Of a DNA stretch of 57,415 bases, positions 26,026 to 35,880 are shown piece after piece (position 1 is the first letter of the stretch; the number at the start of each line of letters is the position of its first letter). The stretch covers positions 1-57,415 of the forward strand of contig NZ_SCNV01000057.1 of assembly GCF_005503145.1 (NCBI RefSeq), read 5' to 3'. The translations under genes were made by a program, and so were the position numbers. The stretch is from Burkholderia sp. 4M9327F10. Its GTDB lineage: Bacteria; Pseudomonadota; Gammaproteobacteria; Burkholderiales; Burkholderiaceae. The notes beneath the pieces were generated by a model. The model did no database searches and was not told where the DNA came from. It saw only the letters and a program-made list of their open reading frames with translations.

Positions 26026-26138
26026 GGCGGCGTCAAGCGGTGGCCCGGGGCGGGCGTGGAACTGCCATGGTAGTGCGAATGCGCGCGGTGGGTGAAGCTG
26101 TTCGGCTCAGGGCGCAGGACAACCGGCGTTCAGTACCC

Positions 26139-26255
26139 GAAGCGGTATGGAGCCGTGCGGAGCCGCCCCGGAAACCCCAAGCGGCATGGAGCGTCATAGA
26201 ACCGCGCCAGGAGCGCGAAGCGGCATAGCGTGGCGCGAAGCCGCACCGAGGCGTC
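26139..26255. repeat. Three imperfect 39-bp tandem repeats
   Basis: Units start at 26139, 26178 and 26217, an exact 39-bp period, and end directly at the dadA stop codon. The most conserved parts are a GAAGCGGCATGG-like head and an internal AGCCGCxCC block at unit position 23. The unit length is a multiple of three, but no convincing protein is encoded. Confidence 0.6.
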
Positions 26256-27557
26256 TCAATGCCGGAATCGCTCCGGCCGCAAGGCCGCCAGCGTATCCGC
26301 CGGCAGCTCCGGTGCGACACCGCCGATCAGATCGGCCACCAGTTTGGCCGCTCCGCAGGCCAGCCCCCAGCCCGCCGGTCCATGCCCGACGTTGACGAAC
26401 AGACGCGGATGCAAGGCATTGCCGACCAGCGGCAGCCCGTCCGGCGAGAGCAGCTTCAACCCATCCCAGGACAGCGCCGCCGAAATCTTGGCCGCACCCG
26501 GAATCCAGTCGTGGGTGGCCTGGCCGAGCAGGGCCAGCGCGTCCTTGGTGACGGCTTCGGAGAGCGGCTTGTCGGCCTGGCCCGCGCCTTGCAGCACGGC
26601 GCCCCCGGCAATCCGCAACCGATGATTCATGCGCGTGATGGTGATGCGCTTCACCGCGTCGACGATCGCCACGTGCGGCGCGCATTCCTCATGCGCGATA
26701 GGCGCCGACAGCGTATGCAGCCGCAGCGGATGCAGCGGCACCCGCAGGCCGAGCCGCTCCAGCAGCGGCAGGCTGCCGGTGCCGGCCGCGACCACGATAG
26801 CGTCGGCGTTGATCACGTCGACTTCACGCGGGGAGGTGACTTCGCCCAGCCGCGGCGCCAGTTCGACCGCGGCACGCGCGCCGTCGAGACGGATGGCCTC
26901 GACTTCGCGGTTCAGCATGAACTGCACGCCGCCCTGGGTATCGAGCGTCTGCTTGATGAGCTTGGTGAAGAGCGGGCAATTGGCGGTGCGTTCCTGGTCG
27001 AACAGCACGCCGCCGGCAAACCCGGGATCGGTCGGCACCGAATGCTCGAAGGCGGCGCACTCGGCCGGTGTCAGCACGTGATGCGGGACTTCGTAGTGGC
27101 GCAGCAACTCGAGCGCCGGCTGGGTCAGTTGCCATTCCTGCGGCGAGCGCGTGAGGTACAGCACGCCGCTCGACTGTTCGAATTCGAGTCCGAAACGCGC
27201 CTCGATATCGGCCATGGTGTCGCGCGAGGCTTCGATCAGCGGGCGCAGCAGCCCGTATTGGCGGCTGAAGGCCTGCGGTTCCTGCCAGGCAGCCAGTTGC
27301 CGCTCGAACAGGCGCGCGGCGCCGTTAAAGCCGGTCTTGCGGATTACCCCGTTTCTGGCGGCGTGGCGGCTCTGCATGAAGGTTGGCCCGAACCAGACGT
27401 CGAGCGGCGTCGGCAGGACGGTGCCGCCATGGCCGTAGGTCGCACCTTGCGCGACCGTCGCATGGCGTTCGACCACGCATACCCGGTGGCCCGCTGCACG
27501 CAGTTGATAAGCGGTGGCGACGCCCACAATTCCGCCGCCAATGACGATGACATCCAT
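26256..27557 (-). CDS. dadA: D-amino acid dehydrogenase (FAD-dependent)
   Basis: A 433-aa membrane-associated flavoenzyme oxidising D-amino acids (classically D-alanine) to 2-oxo acids with electrons going to quinone. The N-terminal FAD dinucleotide-binding motif is VIGGGIVGVATAYQL. Then come YGHGGTVLPTPL, IVVAAGTGSLPLLERLGL, and the C-terminal FAD-contacting PLVGNALHPRLFVNVGHGPAGWGLACG. Length matches DadA (432 in E. coli). No racemase gene is adjacent, so the substrate could be broader than D-Ala; the DAO superfamily makes exact specificity uncertain. Confidence 0.85.
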   Translation of the reverse strand: MDVIVIGGGIVGVATAYQLRAAGHRVCVVERHATVAQGATYGHGGTVLPTPLDVWFGPTFMQSRHAARNGVIRKTGFNGAARLFERQLAAWQEPQAFSRQYGLLRPLIEASRDTMADIEARFGLEFEQSSGVLYLTRSPQEWQLTQPALELLRHYEVPHHVLTPAECAAFEHSVPTDPGFAGGVLFDQERTANCPLFTKLIKQTLDTQGGVQFMLNREVEAIRLDGARAAVELAPRLGEVTSPREVDVINADAIVVAAGTGSLPLLERLGLRVPLHPLRLHTLSAPIAHEECAPHVAIVDAVKRITITRMNHRLRIAGGAVLQGAGQADKPLSEAVTKDALALLGQATHDWIPGAAKISAALSWDGLKLLSPDGLPLVGNALHPRLFVNVGHGPAGWGLACGAAKLVADLIGGVAPELPADTLAALRPERFRH

Positions 27558-27781
27558 GATTGATTCGATTTGCCGGCGGAACGCGGCCTGGCTGGCGTTC
27601 CCCGTATGCGTGGCATGCGGCGCAGGCGAAGGGTGGCTGCGCCGATCTGATGAAAGGCCGAATGATAGCAGTCAAACCGGTCAGCCCGCTAAGCGGCGCC
27701 GAATCTCGATATCGGCCGGCAAGGCGCCGCGCGCCCCGGTAAAACGCCACCGGCACAGGCGCTGGCGGGGCTCCGACGGGG

Positions 27782-27787
27782 TATAAT
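27782..27787 (+). promoter_or_regulatory. Candidate -10 element of purL
   Basis: A perfect TATAAT lies 63 bp before the purL start. No -35 with good match is visible 16-18 bp upstream. The predicted leader of about 57 nt is plausible. The rest of the 293-bp spacer holds nothing else recognisable. Confidence 0.5.
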
Positions 27788-27850
27788 CTCGGACTTCTCT
27801 TTCGCCTCACGTCGCCTGCACGCGCGACTCATCGACGCAACGTCAAGTCC

Positions 27851-30800
27851 ATGGCCCACTTCTCGTGTTTTCCCGGCGCTTCGGCCCTCTCCGATTTCCG
27901 TCAAACCCGCCTGCTCGAGACGCTTACGCGCATCGACGCCAATATCACCGGCGTGCGCGGTCAGTATCTGCACTTCGTCAACGCCCAGACGCCGCTTACG
28001 GCTGAACACAGCGCGAAGATCGAGGCGCTGATGCACTACGGCGATCCGTTCGTCGACGCGAAGGAGCGTGGCGCGAGCGAGACTTTCCTCGTGGTGCCGC
28101 GTTTCGGCACGGTGTCGCCGTGGGCCAGCAAGGCGACGGATATTGCGCACCTGTGCGGTCTCACGCAGTTGCGCCGCATCGAGCGCGGCGTCGAGTATAC
28201 GGTGACGCTCAAGAGCGGTCTGCTGGGTGGCAAGAAGACCCTGTCCGACGAAGCGCGCGAAGCGGTGATCGCCGCCTTGCACGACCGCATGACCGAAAGC
28301 GTCGCACCGTCGCGCGACCATGCCATGCACCTGTTCGACGAACTGCCGGCCAAGCCGCTGCAAACCGTGGATGTGTTGGGCCACGGCCGCGGCGCGCTGG
28401 AAACCGCCAACACGGAACTGGGCCTCGCGCTCGCCGACGACGAAATCGACTATCTGGTGGACGCATTCACGAAACTCGGCCGTAATCCGACCGACGTCGA
28501 ACTGATGATGTTCGCGCAGGCCAACAGCGAGCACTGCCGCCACAAGATTTTCAACGCGGAATGGACGATCGACGGCGAGAAGCAGGACATCTCGCTGTTC
28601 AACATGATCCGCAATACGGAGAAGCTCAATCCGCAAGGCACGATCGTCGCGTACTCGGACAACTCGGCAATCATGGCGGGCGGCATGGCCGAGCGCTGGT
28701 TCCCGCGCAAGCCGGGCGAGACCAGCGGCGCGAGTGAGCTGTCGGAACACTACGGCCGTCACGTCGAGCTGACGCACACACTGATGAAGGTGGAGACGCA
28801 CAACCACCCGACCGCGATCTCGCCGTTCCCGGGCGCCGCGACCGGCGCAGGCGGCGAAATCCGCGACGAAGGCGCAACCGGCCGCGGTGCGCGTCCGAAG
28901 GCGGGCCTGACGGGCTTCACGGTGTCGAACCTCGACCTGCCGGATGCGCGCGAAGCCTGGGAAAACGCCCGTGACGCCGTGCAGCCGGTCGGCCACCGCA
29001 ACCCGGCCGATGCGCAGGACGTGTACGGTCGCCCGGACCGCATCGCCTCGCCGCTGCAGATCATGATCGACGGGCCGCTCGGCGGCGCCGCGTTCAACAA
29101 CGAATTCGGCCGGCCGAACCTGGGCGGCTACTTCCGCACCTACGAGCAGAACGTAGCGGGGCGCGTGCGCGGCTATCACAAGCCGATCATGATCGCGGGC
29201 GGCATCGGCAACATCTCCGATCAGCACACCCACAAGCACGATCTGCCGGAAGGGTCGCTGCTGATCCAGATCGGCGGCCCCGGCATGCGCATCGGCATGG
29301 GCGGCGGCGCGGCGAGCTCGATGGCGACCGGCACCAATACCGCTGAGCTCGACTTCGACTCGGTCCAGCGCGGCAACCCGGAAATCGAGCGGCGCGCCCA
29401 GGAAGTCATCAACGCCTGCTGGCAGCTTGGCGAGAAGAATCCGATCCTGAGCATTCACGACGTCGGCGCGGGCGGTCTGTCGAACGCGTTCCCGGAAGTG
29501 GTGGATGGCGCCAGCAAGGGCGCGATTTTCGAGCTGCGCAAGATCCAGCTCGAAGAAAGCGGCTTGTCGCCGCGCGAGATCTGGTCGAACGAAGCGCAGG
29601 AGCGCTACGTGCTGGCGATTGCCCCGGCCGATCTGCCTGAGTTCCAGGCGATCTGCGAGCGCGAGCGCTGCCCGTTTGCGGTAATCGGCACGGCAACGAC
29701 CGAACGCCAGTTGAAGCTGATCGACGTCGAGCAAAAAGACGACAATGCGCACCAGCCGGTCGATATGCCGATGGAAGTGCTGCTCGGCAAGGCGCCGCGC
29801 ATGCATCGCGACGTGAAGCACGCCGAGACTGCGCTGCTGCCGGTCGATGTCACCGGCATCAACCTGTCGGAAGTGGCGGTGAGCGTGCTGCGTCACCCGA
29901 CTGTGGCGAGCAAGTCGTTCCTGATTACGATTGGCGACCGCTCGGTGGGCGGCACGACGGTGCGCGACCAGATGGTCGGCCCGTGGCAAGTGCCGGTGGC
30001 CGACGTGGCCATCACCACGATGGACTACGCGGGCTACCGCGGCGAAGCGATGACCATGGCCGAGCGCACGCCGCTCGCCGTCATCAACCCGCCGGCGTCG
30101 GGCCGCATGGCGGTGGGCGAGGCGGTCACGAACATCGCCGCCGCGCCGATCGCGTCGCTCGACAAGCTGAAGCTGTCCGCCAACTGGATGGCCGCGTGCG
30201 GCAGCCCGGGCGAAGATGCCGCGCTGTTCGACACGGTCAAGGCGATCGGCATGGAACTGTGCCCGGCGCTCGGCATCAGCATTCCGGTCGGCAAAGACTC
30301 GTTGTCGATGCGCACCAAGTGGGAAGACCAGGGCGTGGCGAAGGAAGTGGTTGCGCCGGTCTCGCTGATCATCTCGGCCTTCGCGCCGGTCGAAGACGTA
30401 CGCGGGCATCTGACGCCGCAACTGCGCCGCGCCGACGAGGCGGGCGATTCGGTGCTGATCGCGATCGACCTGGGCCGCGGCAAGCATCGCCTCGGCGGCA
30501 GTATCCTCGCGCAAGTCACGCAGCAGGTCGGCGACACGACGCCGGACGTCGACGACGCCGAAGACCTGAAGCACTTCTTCGCCGCCATCCAGGCGCTGAA
30601 CAGCGACGGCAAGCTGCTCGCCTACCATGACCGTTCGGACGGCGGCCTGTGGGCGACGGTCTGCGAAATGGCGTTTGCGGGCCACGTGGGGGTGTCGCTG
30701 AACGTCGACATGCTGACGCTCGATCCGAATCACGAGTTCGACTACGGCGACGCCAAAGACTGGGCCAAGCAGACCAGCGGCCGCCGTGAAGACCGCACGA

Positions 30801-31933
30801 TCCGCGCGCTGTTCAACGAAGAGCTCGGTGCGGTGATCCAGGTGCGTGCGCAGGATCGCGACGCGGTGCTGGCCGCCTTGCGCGAGCATGGCCTGTCGGC
30901 GTGCTCGCACGTGATCGGCAAGATCAACGAGCGCGACGCCATCGAAATCTATCGCGACGCGAAGAAGATCTACGAAGCGCCGCGCACCGAACTGCAGCGC
31001 GCGTGGAGCGAAGTGAGCTGGCGCATCTCGCGTCTGCGCGACAACCCGGCTTGCGCCGACGCCGAGTACGACACGCTGCTCGACGCCGCCGACCCCGGCA
31101 TCACGCCGCAACTGAGCTTCGATCCGGCACAGGACGTGGCCGCGCCGTTTATCGGCAAGGGCGCTCGTCCGCGCGTGGCGATCCTGCGTGAGCAGGGCGT
31201 CAACTCGCACCTCGAAACCGCGTACGCATTCGACCGCTCCGGTTTCGACGCCTACGACGTGCACATGAGCGACCTGCTGGCCGGCCGCGCCACGCTGGCT
31301 GATTTTGCCGGCGCGGTGGCATGCGGCGGCTTCTCGTATGGCGACGTGCTGGGTGCAGGCGAGGGCTGGGCGAAGACGATCCGCTTCAACGCGCAACTGG
31401 CCGACATGTTCACGGCCTTCTTTGCCCGCAAGGACACGTTCGCACTCGGCATCTGCAACGGTTGCCAGATGATGAGCAGCCTCGCGTCGATGATCCCCGG
31501 CGCTGAAGCATGGCCGAAGTTCACGCGCAACAAGTCGGAGAAGTTCGAAGCGCGCTTCTCGCTGGTGGAAGTGCAGCCATCGCCGTCGCTGTTCTTCACC
31601 GGCATGGAGGGCTCGCGCATTCCGGTGGCGGTGGCGCACGGCGAAGGTTTCGCGGACTTCTCGCAGCAAGGCGATGCGTCGAAGGTGGCGGTTGCCATGC
31701 GCTTTGTCGATCACCGTGGCCAGGCTACCGAGCAGTATCCGTTCAACCCGAACGGTTCGCCGGACGGCATCACCTCGGTGACAACGCCGGATGGCCGCTT
31801 CACCGTCTTGATGCCGCACACCGAGCGGGTGCATCGCACGGTGCAGATGAGCTGGCATCCGGAAGGCTGGAATGCGAACGACGGCAGCCCGTGGCTGCGC
31901 GTGTTCCAGAACGCACGGCGCTGGCTGGGGTAA
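27851..31933 (+). CDS. purL: Phosphoribosylformylglycinamidine synthase (single chain)
   Basis: Large-type FGAM synthase of 1360 aa, catalysing the ATP- and glutamine-dependent fourth step of purine synthesis. It has the N-terminal PurS-like region, two AIR-synthase-like halves (ANSEHCRHKIFN; KVETHNHPTAISPFPGAATG; SIPVGKDSLSMR), and a C-terminal class I glutaminase with Cys1202 (GICNGCQMM) and the His/Glu pair near the end (MSWHPEGW). ATG 27851 is well supported by the conserved N-terminus. It is monocistronic with a long terminator. Confidence 0.97.
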   Translation: MAHFSCFPGASALSDFRQTRLLETLTRIDANITGVRGQYLHFVNAQTPLTAEHSAKIEALMHYGDPFVDAKERGASETFLVVPRFGTVSPWASKATDIAHLCGLTQLRRIERGVEYTVTLKSGLLGGKKTLSDEAREAVIAALHDRMTESVAPSRDHAMHLFDELPAKPLQTVDVLGHGRGALETANTELGLALADDEIDYLVDAFTKLGRNPTDVELMMFAQANSEHCRHKIFNAEWTIDGEKQDISLFNMIRNTEKLNPQGTIVAYSDNSAIMAGGMAERWFPRKPGETSGASELSEHYGRHVELTHTLMKVETHNHPTAISPFPGAATGAGGEIRDEGATGRGARPKAGLTGFTVSNLDLPDAREAWENARDAVQPVGHRNPADAQDVYGRPDRIASPLQIMIDGPLGGAAFNNEFGRPNLGGYFRTYEQNVAGRVRGYHKPIMIAGGIGNISDQHTHKHDLPEGSLLIQIGGPGMRIGMGGGAASSMATGTNTAELDFDSVQRGNPEIERRAQEVINACWQLGEKNPILSIHDVGAGGLSNAFPEVVDGASKGAIFELRKIQLEESGLSPREIWSNEAQERYVLAIAPADLPEFQAICERERCPFAVIGTATTERQLKLIDVEQKDDNAHQPVDMPMEVLLGKAPRMHRDVKHAETALLPVDVTGINLSEVAVSVLRHPTVASKSFLITIGDRSVGGTTVRDQMVGPWQVPVADVAITTMDYAGYRGEAMTMAERTPLAVINPPASGRMAVGEAVTNIAAAPIASLDKLKLSANWMAACGSPGEDAALFDTVKAIGMELCPALGISIPVGKDSLSMRTKWEDQGVAKEVVAPVSLIISAFAPVEDVRGHLTPQLRRADEAGDSVLIAIDLGRGKHRLGGSILAQVTQQVGDTTPDVDDAEDLKHFFAAIQALNSDGKLLAYHDRSDGGLWATVCEMAFAGHVGVSLNVDMLTLDPNHEFDYGDAKDWAKQTSGRREDRTIRALFNEELGAVIQVRAQDRDAVLAALREHGLSACSHVIGKINERDAIEIYRDAKKIYEAPRTELQRAWSEVSWRISRLRDNPACADAEYDTLLDAADPGITPQLSFDPAQDVAAPFIGKGARPRVAILREQGVNSHLETAYAFDRSGFDAYDVHMSDLLAGRATLADFAGAVACGGFSYGDVLGAGEGWAKTIRFNAQLADMFTAFFARKDTFALGICNGCQMMSSLASMIPGAEAWPKFTRNKSEKFEARFSLVEVQPSPSLFFTGMEGSRIPVAVAHGEGFADFSQQGDASKVAVAMRFVDHRGQATEQYPFNPNGSPDGITSVTTPDGRFTVLMPHTERVHRTVQMSWHPEGWNANDGSPWLRVFQNARRWLG

Positions 31934-32009
31934 CACGCGCGCGCTGAGCGCGAGTACACCGCTGCTGCGGCAAGCACGCCGCAGCGGTATGGTTCCTTAG
32001 CTTGCCAGA

Positions 32010-32043
32010 AACAACAAAGCCGCCCGAGGGCGGCTTTGTTGTT
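32010..32043. terminator. Bidirectional terminator between purL and the parvulin gene
   Basis: A 16-bp perfect stem (32010-32025 with 32028-32043) encloses GA and is rich in A on the left and T on the right. It lies between convergent genes. Confidence 0.88.
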
Positions 32044-32124
32044 TGCGAGTCAGGCCGGGCGACGAAACCACCCAGCCGTGTTCAGTTAGCAGTAACGCCG
32101 GAGCAAAGTCCGGCGCAACCCCAC

Positions 32125-32904
32125 TTACTGGATCTTCGCGTTCTTACGCAGACCTTCTTCGAACGCCTGCAGCTTTTCCTGCTGCAGTTGCTGGACGATC
32201 TGCGGGCGAACCTGCTCGAGCGGCGGCGGCGTGATGTCGCGCGTGTCGTCGAGACGGATGATGTGCCAGCCGAATTGCGTGTGCACCGGCGTGTCGGTCA
32301 TCTGGCCTTTCTGCAGCTTCTCGGCGGCTGCGGCAAACTCAGGCACGTAGGCCTTCGGGTCCGACCAGTCGAGGTCGCCGCCGTTCTTGCCCGATCCCGG
32401 GTCCTTCGAGTACTGCTTGGCAAGATCTTCGAAGCTCGCGCCGGCCTTGATCTTGGCGATCAGATCCTGGGCCTGCTGCTCGTTGTCGACGAGGATGTGG
32501 TGCAGGTGATATTCCTTGCCGCCTGCGTCCTTCACGAGCGAGTCATAGCGTGCCTTGATGTCGGCATCGCTCGGCTGGTTGTTCTTCAGGTAGTCCTCGA
32601 TCAGCGCGCGCAGCACGACGGTCTGCTGGGCCACGGCGACTTGCGCCTTGACGTCCGCACGCGTCGGAATGCCGCGACGGGCCGCTTCCTGCGAGAGGAT
32701 TTCGCGGTTGATCAGTTCTTCGCGCACGGCCTGCTGCAGTTGCGGCGAGTCCTGCTGGCCCTGATGGACGAGTTGTTCGACGAGCGCATCGGCGCGTGCC
32801 TTGGGGATCGGCGTGCCGTTTACCACGGCGATATTCTGTGCAAACGCAGGCGCTGCCGCAAAAGCGGCCAGCAATACCCAGAGGCGGGTTTTGTTCAAGG
32901 TCAT
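32125..32904 (-). CDS. Periplasmic parvulin-type peptidyl-prolyl isomerase
   Basis: A 259-aa protein. The start is ATG 32904, which opens a signal peptide (MTLNKTRLWVLLAAF, cleavage AFA-Q); the frame upstream overlaps bolA and is spurious. The SurA-like N-terminal chaperone helices (ALVEQLVHQGQQD, REELINREILSQEAARRGI) are followed by a parvulin domain (EYHLHHILVDNEQQAQDLI, KDPGSGKNGGDLDW, TQFGWHIIRLDD). It catalyses proline isomerisation during envelope protein folding. It is the last gene of a yciB-bolA-PPIase operon, 10 bp after bolA. Confidence 0.92.
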   Translation of the reverse strand: MTLNKTRLWVLLAAFAAAPAFAQNIAVVNGTPIPKARADALVEQLVHQGQQDSPQLQQAVREELINREILSQEAARRGIPTRADVKAQVAVAQQTVVLRALIEDYLKNNQPSDADIKARYDSLVKDAGGKEYHLHHILVDNEQQAQDLIAKIKAGASFEDLAKQYSKDPGSGKNGGDLDWSDPKAYVPEFAAAAEKLQKGQMTDTPVHTQFGWHIIRLDDTRDITPPPLEQVRPQIVQQLQQEKLQAFEEGLRKNAKIQ

Positions 32905-32914
32905 CGGAAGTTTC

Positions 32915-33229
32915 CTAACGGGACAGCAAATCGAATTCTTCGGGCGTGTACGCCGTGATTGCGAGGGCGTGAATGCCGCGCTGCATGGCATCGGCCAGCG
33001 CATCATACACCAAGCGGTGCCGCGCCACGCGGGCCTTGCCGGCAAAAGCGGCTGCCACAATAGTGACACTGAAATGGCCTCCGGCCGCGGCGCCGGCGTG
33101 CCCCGCATGCTGTGCACTGTCGTCGCGCACGCTGATGGAGGTAATCGGCGCGAGCGCCGCCGCGAGGCGCGCTTCGATCAGCGCGAGACGCTCAGCCGGC
33201 GTGGCGTGCAGGAACGTGTCGTCGCTCAT
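32915..33229 (-). CDS. bolA: BolA-family protein
   Basis: A 104-aa protein of the BolA/IbaG fold; family members pair with monothiol glutaredoxins and act in iron-sulfur handling or as morphology/stress regulators. The fold's core is visible: IEARLAAALAPITSISVRDDS, GGHFSVTIVAAAF, and the characteristic RVARHRLVYDALADAM with the conserved His. It starts 1 bp downstream of the yciB stop, so translation is likely coupled. Confidence 0.9.
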   Translation of the reverse strand: MSDDTFLHATPAERLALIEARLAAALAPITSISVRDDSAQHAGHAGAAAGGHFSVTIVAAAFAGKARVARHRLVYDALADAMQRGIHALAITAYTPEEFDLLSR

Positions 33230-33230
33230 G

Positions 33231-33761
33231 TCATTCTTCTTTCATATACTTCGACAGCCACAGGCTCTGGCCGACAATGAACACCACCAGGCAGCCGGTT
33301 GCGCCGAACAGCTTGAAGTTGACCCAGGCGTCGGTCGAGAAATGGTACGCAACAAACAGGTTCAGGATGCCGAGCAGCACGAAGAACACCGCCCAGATCA
33401 CGCTCAACTGGCCCCAGATGCGATGCGGCAGGGTGATCTGCTTGCCCATCATCGCTTCGATCAGGTTCTTGTTGAACGCCAGTTGCGAGACGATCAGCGC
33501 GACTGAGAAAGCCCAGTACAGCACGGTAGGCTTCCATTTGATGAAGGTGTCGTTGTGCAGGACGAGCGTGGCGCCGCCGAACACGGTGACGACGCCCAGG
33601 CTCACCCACAGCATCGCATCCACCTTGCGGTGGCGGAACGCCACCCAGGCGATCTGCACCAGTGTCGCGACAATCGCCACTGCCGTTGCCGTGAAAATGC
33701 CCCACAGCTTGAACGCGACGAAAAACAGGATGATCGGGAACAGATCGAACAGGAATTTCAT
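33231..33761 (-). CDS. yciB: Inner-membrane septation protein A (YciB/IspZ family)
   Basis: A 176-aa very hydrophobic protein with five predicted membrane helices, beginning MKFLFDLFPIILFFVAFKLW, the family hallmark. PTVLYWAFSVALIVSQ, NWRxW-like HRIWGQLSVIWAVFFV and WVNFKLFGATG are also typical. Family members influence intracellular septation and envelope synthesis in enterics. It is the first gene of the yciB-bolA-PPIase operon. Confidence 0.92.
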   Translation of the reverse strand: MKFLFDLFPIILFFVAFKLWGIFTATAVAIVATLVQIAWVAFRHRKVDAMLWVSLGVVTVFGGATLVLHNDTFIKWKPTVLYWAFSVALIVSQLAFNKNLIEAMMGKQITLPHRIWGQLSVIWAVFFVLLGILNLFVAYHFSTDAWVNFKLFGATGCLVVFIVGQSLWLSKYMKEE

Positions 33762-33846
33762 TATCTGGGCGGGGATGTCGAGGAATGAGGGAAGACGGCA
33801 GCGCGCCGTTCAGCAACGCCGCCGGACCCACGTTGCCCGCGTGGCG

Positions 33847-34266
33847 TTACTTGGGCTCGAATTGTAACGCAGCCGAATTGATGCAGTACCGAAGCCCGGT
33901 CGGCGCGGGGCCGTCCTCGAACACATGGCCCAGATGCGCGCCGCAATTCTTGCACTGCACCTCGATGCGCAGCATGCCGTGCGAGCGGTCGGTTTTCTCG
34001 GCGATCACTTCGCCGTTGATCGGTTTGAAGTAGCTCGGCCAGCCGCAGCCGGCGTCGAACTTGGTGTCCGACTCGAACAGCGGCGTGCCGCAGCAGACGC
34101 AGTCATAGATGCCGCGGTCCCAGTGGTCGTGGTAGCGGCCGGTGAACGGGCGCTCGGTGGCCGCATGGCGGGTCACCTGATACTCCATCTCGGAGAGCTG
34201 CTTGCGCCATTCGGCGTCGTCTTTCTGCACCGGATGCGCGGGAGTCCTGGTGTCGTCGGAGTTCAT
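33847..34266 (-). CDS. msrB: Peptide-methionine (R)-S-oxide reductase
   Basis: A 139-aa repair enzyme reducing methionine-R-sulfoxide in proteins. Zinc ligands are Cys56/Cys59 and Cys105/Cys108, the presumed resolving Cys is Cys74 in CGWPSY, and the catalytic Cys is Cys128 in RYCINSAAL. There is no signal peptide, so it is cytoplasmic. It lies 42 bp after selO on the same strand; both concern redox defence. Confidence 0.95.
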   Translation of the reverse strand: MNSDDTRTPAHPVQKDDAEWRKQLSEMEYQVTRHAATERPFTGRYHDHWDRGIYDCVCCGTPLFESDTKFDAGCGWPSYFKPINGEVIAEKTDRSHGMLRIEVQCKNCGAHLGHVFEDGPAPTGLRYCINSAALQFEPK

Positions 34267-34308
34267 GGTCGGTTCCTGTCTCGATGTCGGTTTAGTTGGG
34301 GGCGTGGC

Positions 34309-35880
34309 TTATGACGAGCAACTCACTTCCAGCGAACTGGCCCAGTCGGGCGGCAGCGCAGCATAGGCCTCGTGTTCCGGCTGTTCGTCGAAAGGACGGC
34401 GCAGTATTGCCGCCAGCCGTTCGACTTCCGTAAAGTCCTTCTCCCTGGCGCGGCGAATCGCCGTTTCAGCCAGGTGATTGCGAAGTACGAATTTGGGGTT
34501 CACGCGGTTCATTGCAATGGCGCGTTCGGCGTCGTCGAGTGTTTCTTCGGACAGCCGCGCGCGGTAGTCGTTCACCCACACGTCGAACGCCGCGCGGTCC
34601 AGAAACAGGTCGCGAACCGGCGCGTCACCACTTGCGTCGTGCTTCGAGACGCGCGCCAGATTGCGGAAGGTCAGCGTGAAATCCGCGCGGTTTGCCTGCA
34701 TGACTTCGAACAGGCGGTTGACGAGCGACGTGTCGCTCGACGCATCGTCGCCGGGCCGTTCGGTTTGCAGGCCGAGCTTGGCGCGCATGAGGCGCTCCAG
34801 TGCCGGCGCAAAACGATCCTTGAAGCCTTCGAGCACGCGCTGCGCGTCCTTCACGGCTGCTTCGCCGCGCACGTTTTCATCATGCTGCTGACCCAGCAGC
34901 GGCAGCAGCCCCTGGGCGAGGCAGAAGAGGTTCCAATAGGCGATCTGCGGCTGCATGCGGTACGCGTAGCGGCCTTGCGAATCGGAGTGATTGCAGATGT
35001 AGTTCGCGTCGAAGCCGTCCATGAAGCCGAACGGACCGTAGTCAATCGTGAGGCCGAGAATCGACATGTTGTCCGTGTTCATCACGCCGTGGCAGAAGCC
35101 GACCGCCTGCCATTGCGCGAGCAGATCCGCGGTGGACAAAACCGCTTCGTTCAGCAGCGCCAGATACGGATCGTCCGCTTCCCTGCAATGCGGATAGAAG
35201 CGCTCGATGACGTGATCGGCAAGCGACTGCAAGGCGTCGACCCGGTCGTTCGAATAGAAATGCTCGAAGTGGCCAAAGCGCACGAAGCTCGGCGCGACAC
35301 GCGTGACGACCGCGGCCGTTTCGATTTCCTCGCGCCGCACCGGCTGGTCCGAGCCGATCACGCACAGTGCGCGGGTGGTCGGAATGCCGAGGTGGTGCAT
35401 TGCTTCCGAGCACAGGTACTCGCGGATCGACGAGCGCAGCACCGCACGGCCGTCGCCCATGCGCGAGTAGGGCGTGCGTCCGGCGCCCTTCAGTTGCAGT
35501 TCATAACGTGCGCCGGCGTGTTCCACTTCGCCAAGGCCGAGTGCGCGGCCGTCGCCCAGTTGCCCGGCCCATACGCCGAACTGATGTCCCGAGTACACCG
35601 ACGCATACGGCATAAGCTCGGCGGGCCAGTCACGCGTGGTGTTGCCGCAGAAGAACTCGGCGAAGGCCGGATCGTGCGCCGCCTGTCCGTCTAAACCGAG
35701 CAGTGCAGCGGTGTCGGCAGAAAAGCCGACCACATAGGGGGCGCTTAGCGGCGCGGCCGGCAGGCGGGTCATGAAGACGCCGCCAAGTTGGGAAAATGCG
35801 TCTGCACGCGGGGTGCCTAAGGCGTCGGCAAGCGCCGCCATCGGCCCGGACAGGCCGGAAATGCTTGGGGAAAACGACAT
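34309..35880 (-). CDS. selO: SelO-family protein adenylyltransferase (YdiU)
   Basis: A 523-aa pseudokinase-fold enzyme that AMPylates proteins involved in redox homeostasis, as shown for E. coli SelO. Conserved parts: YSGHQFGVWAGQLGDGRAL, LKGAGRTPYSRMGDGRAVLRSS, GVMNTDNMSILGLTIDYGPFGFMD (the flipped-nucleotide metal and catalytic region). The C-terminus ends CSS with Cys521 third from the end, the position of the redox Cys in E. coli and of Sec in animals. The gene is longer than E. coli's but of ordinary length for Burkholderiaceae. Confidence 0.94.
   Translation of the reverse strand: MSFSPSISGLSGPMAALADALGTPRADAFSQLGGVFMTRLPAAPLSAPYVVGFSADTAALLGLDGQAAHDPAFAEFFCGNTTRDWPAELMPYASVYSGHQFGVWAGQLGDGRALGLGEVEHAGARYELQLKGAGRTPYSRMGDGRAVLRSSIREYLCSEAMHHLGIPTTRALCVIGSDQPVRREEIETAAVVTRVAPSFVRFGHFEHFYSNDRVDALQSLADHVIERFYPHCREADDPYLALLNEAVLSTADLLAQWQAVGFCHGVMNTDNMSILGLTIDYGPFGFMDGFDANYICNHSDSQGRYAYRMQPQIAYWNLFCLAQGLLPLLGQQHDENVRGEAAVKDAQRVLEGFKDRFAPALERLMRAKLGLQTERPGDDASSDTSLVNRLFEVMQANRADFTLTFRNLARVSKHDASGDAPVRDLFLDRAAFDVWVNDYRARLSEETLDDAERAIAMNRVNPKFVLRNHLAETAIRRAREKDFTEVERLAAILRRPFDEQPEHEAYAALPPDWASSLEVSCSS

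Noticed and set aside
27689..31936. 1415-codon open frame antisense to purL
   Set aside because: It mirrors purL codon by codon; high third-position GC removes stops on the opposite strand. The translation is Arg/His/Val-rich with no family motif.
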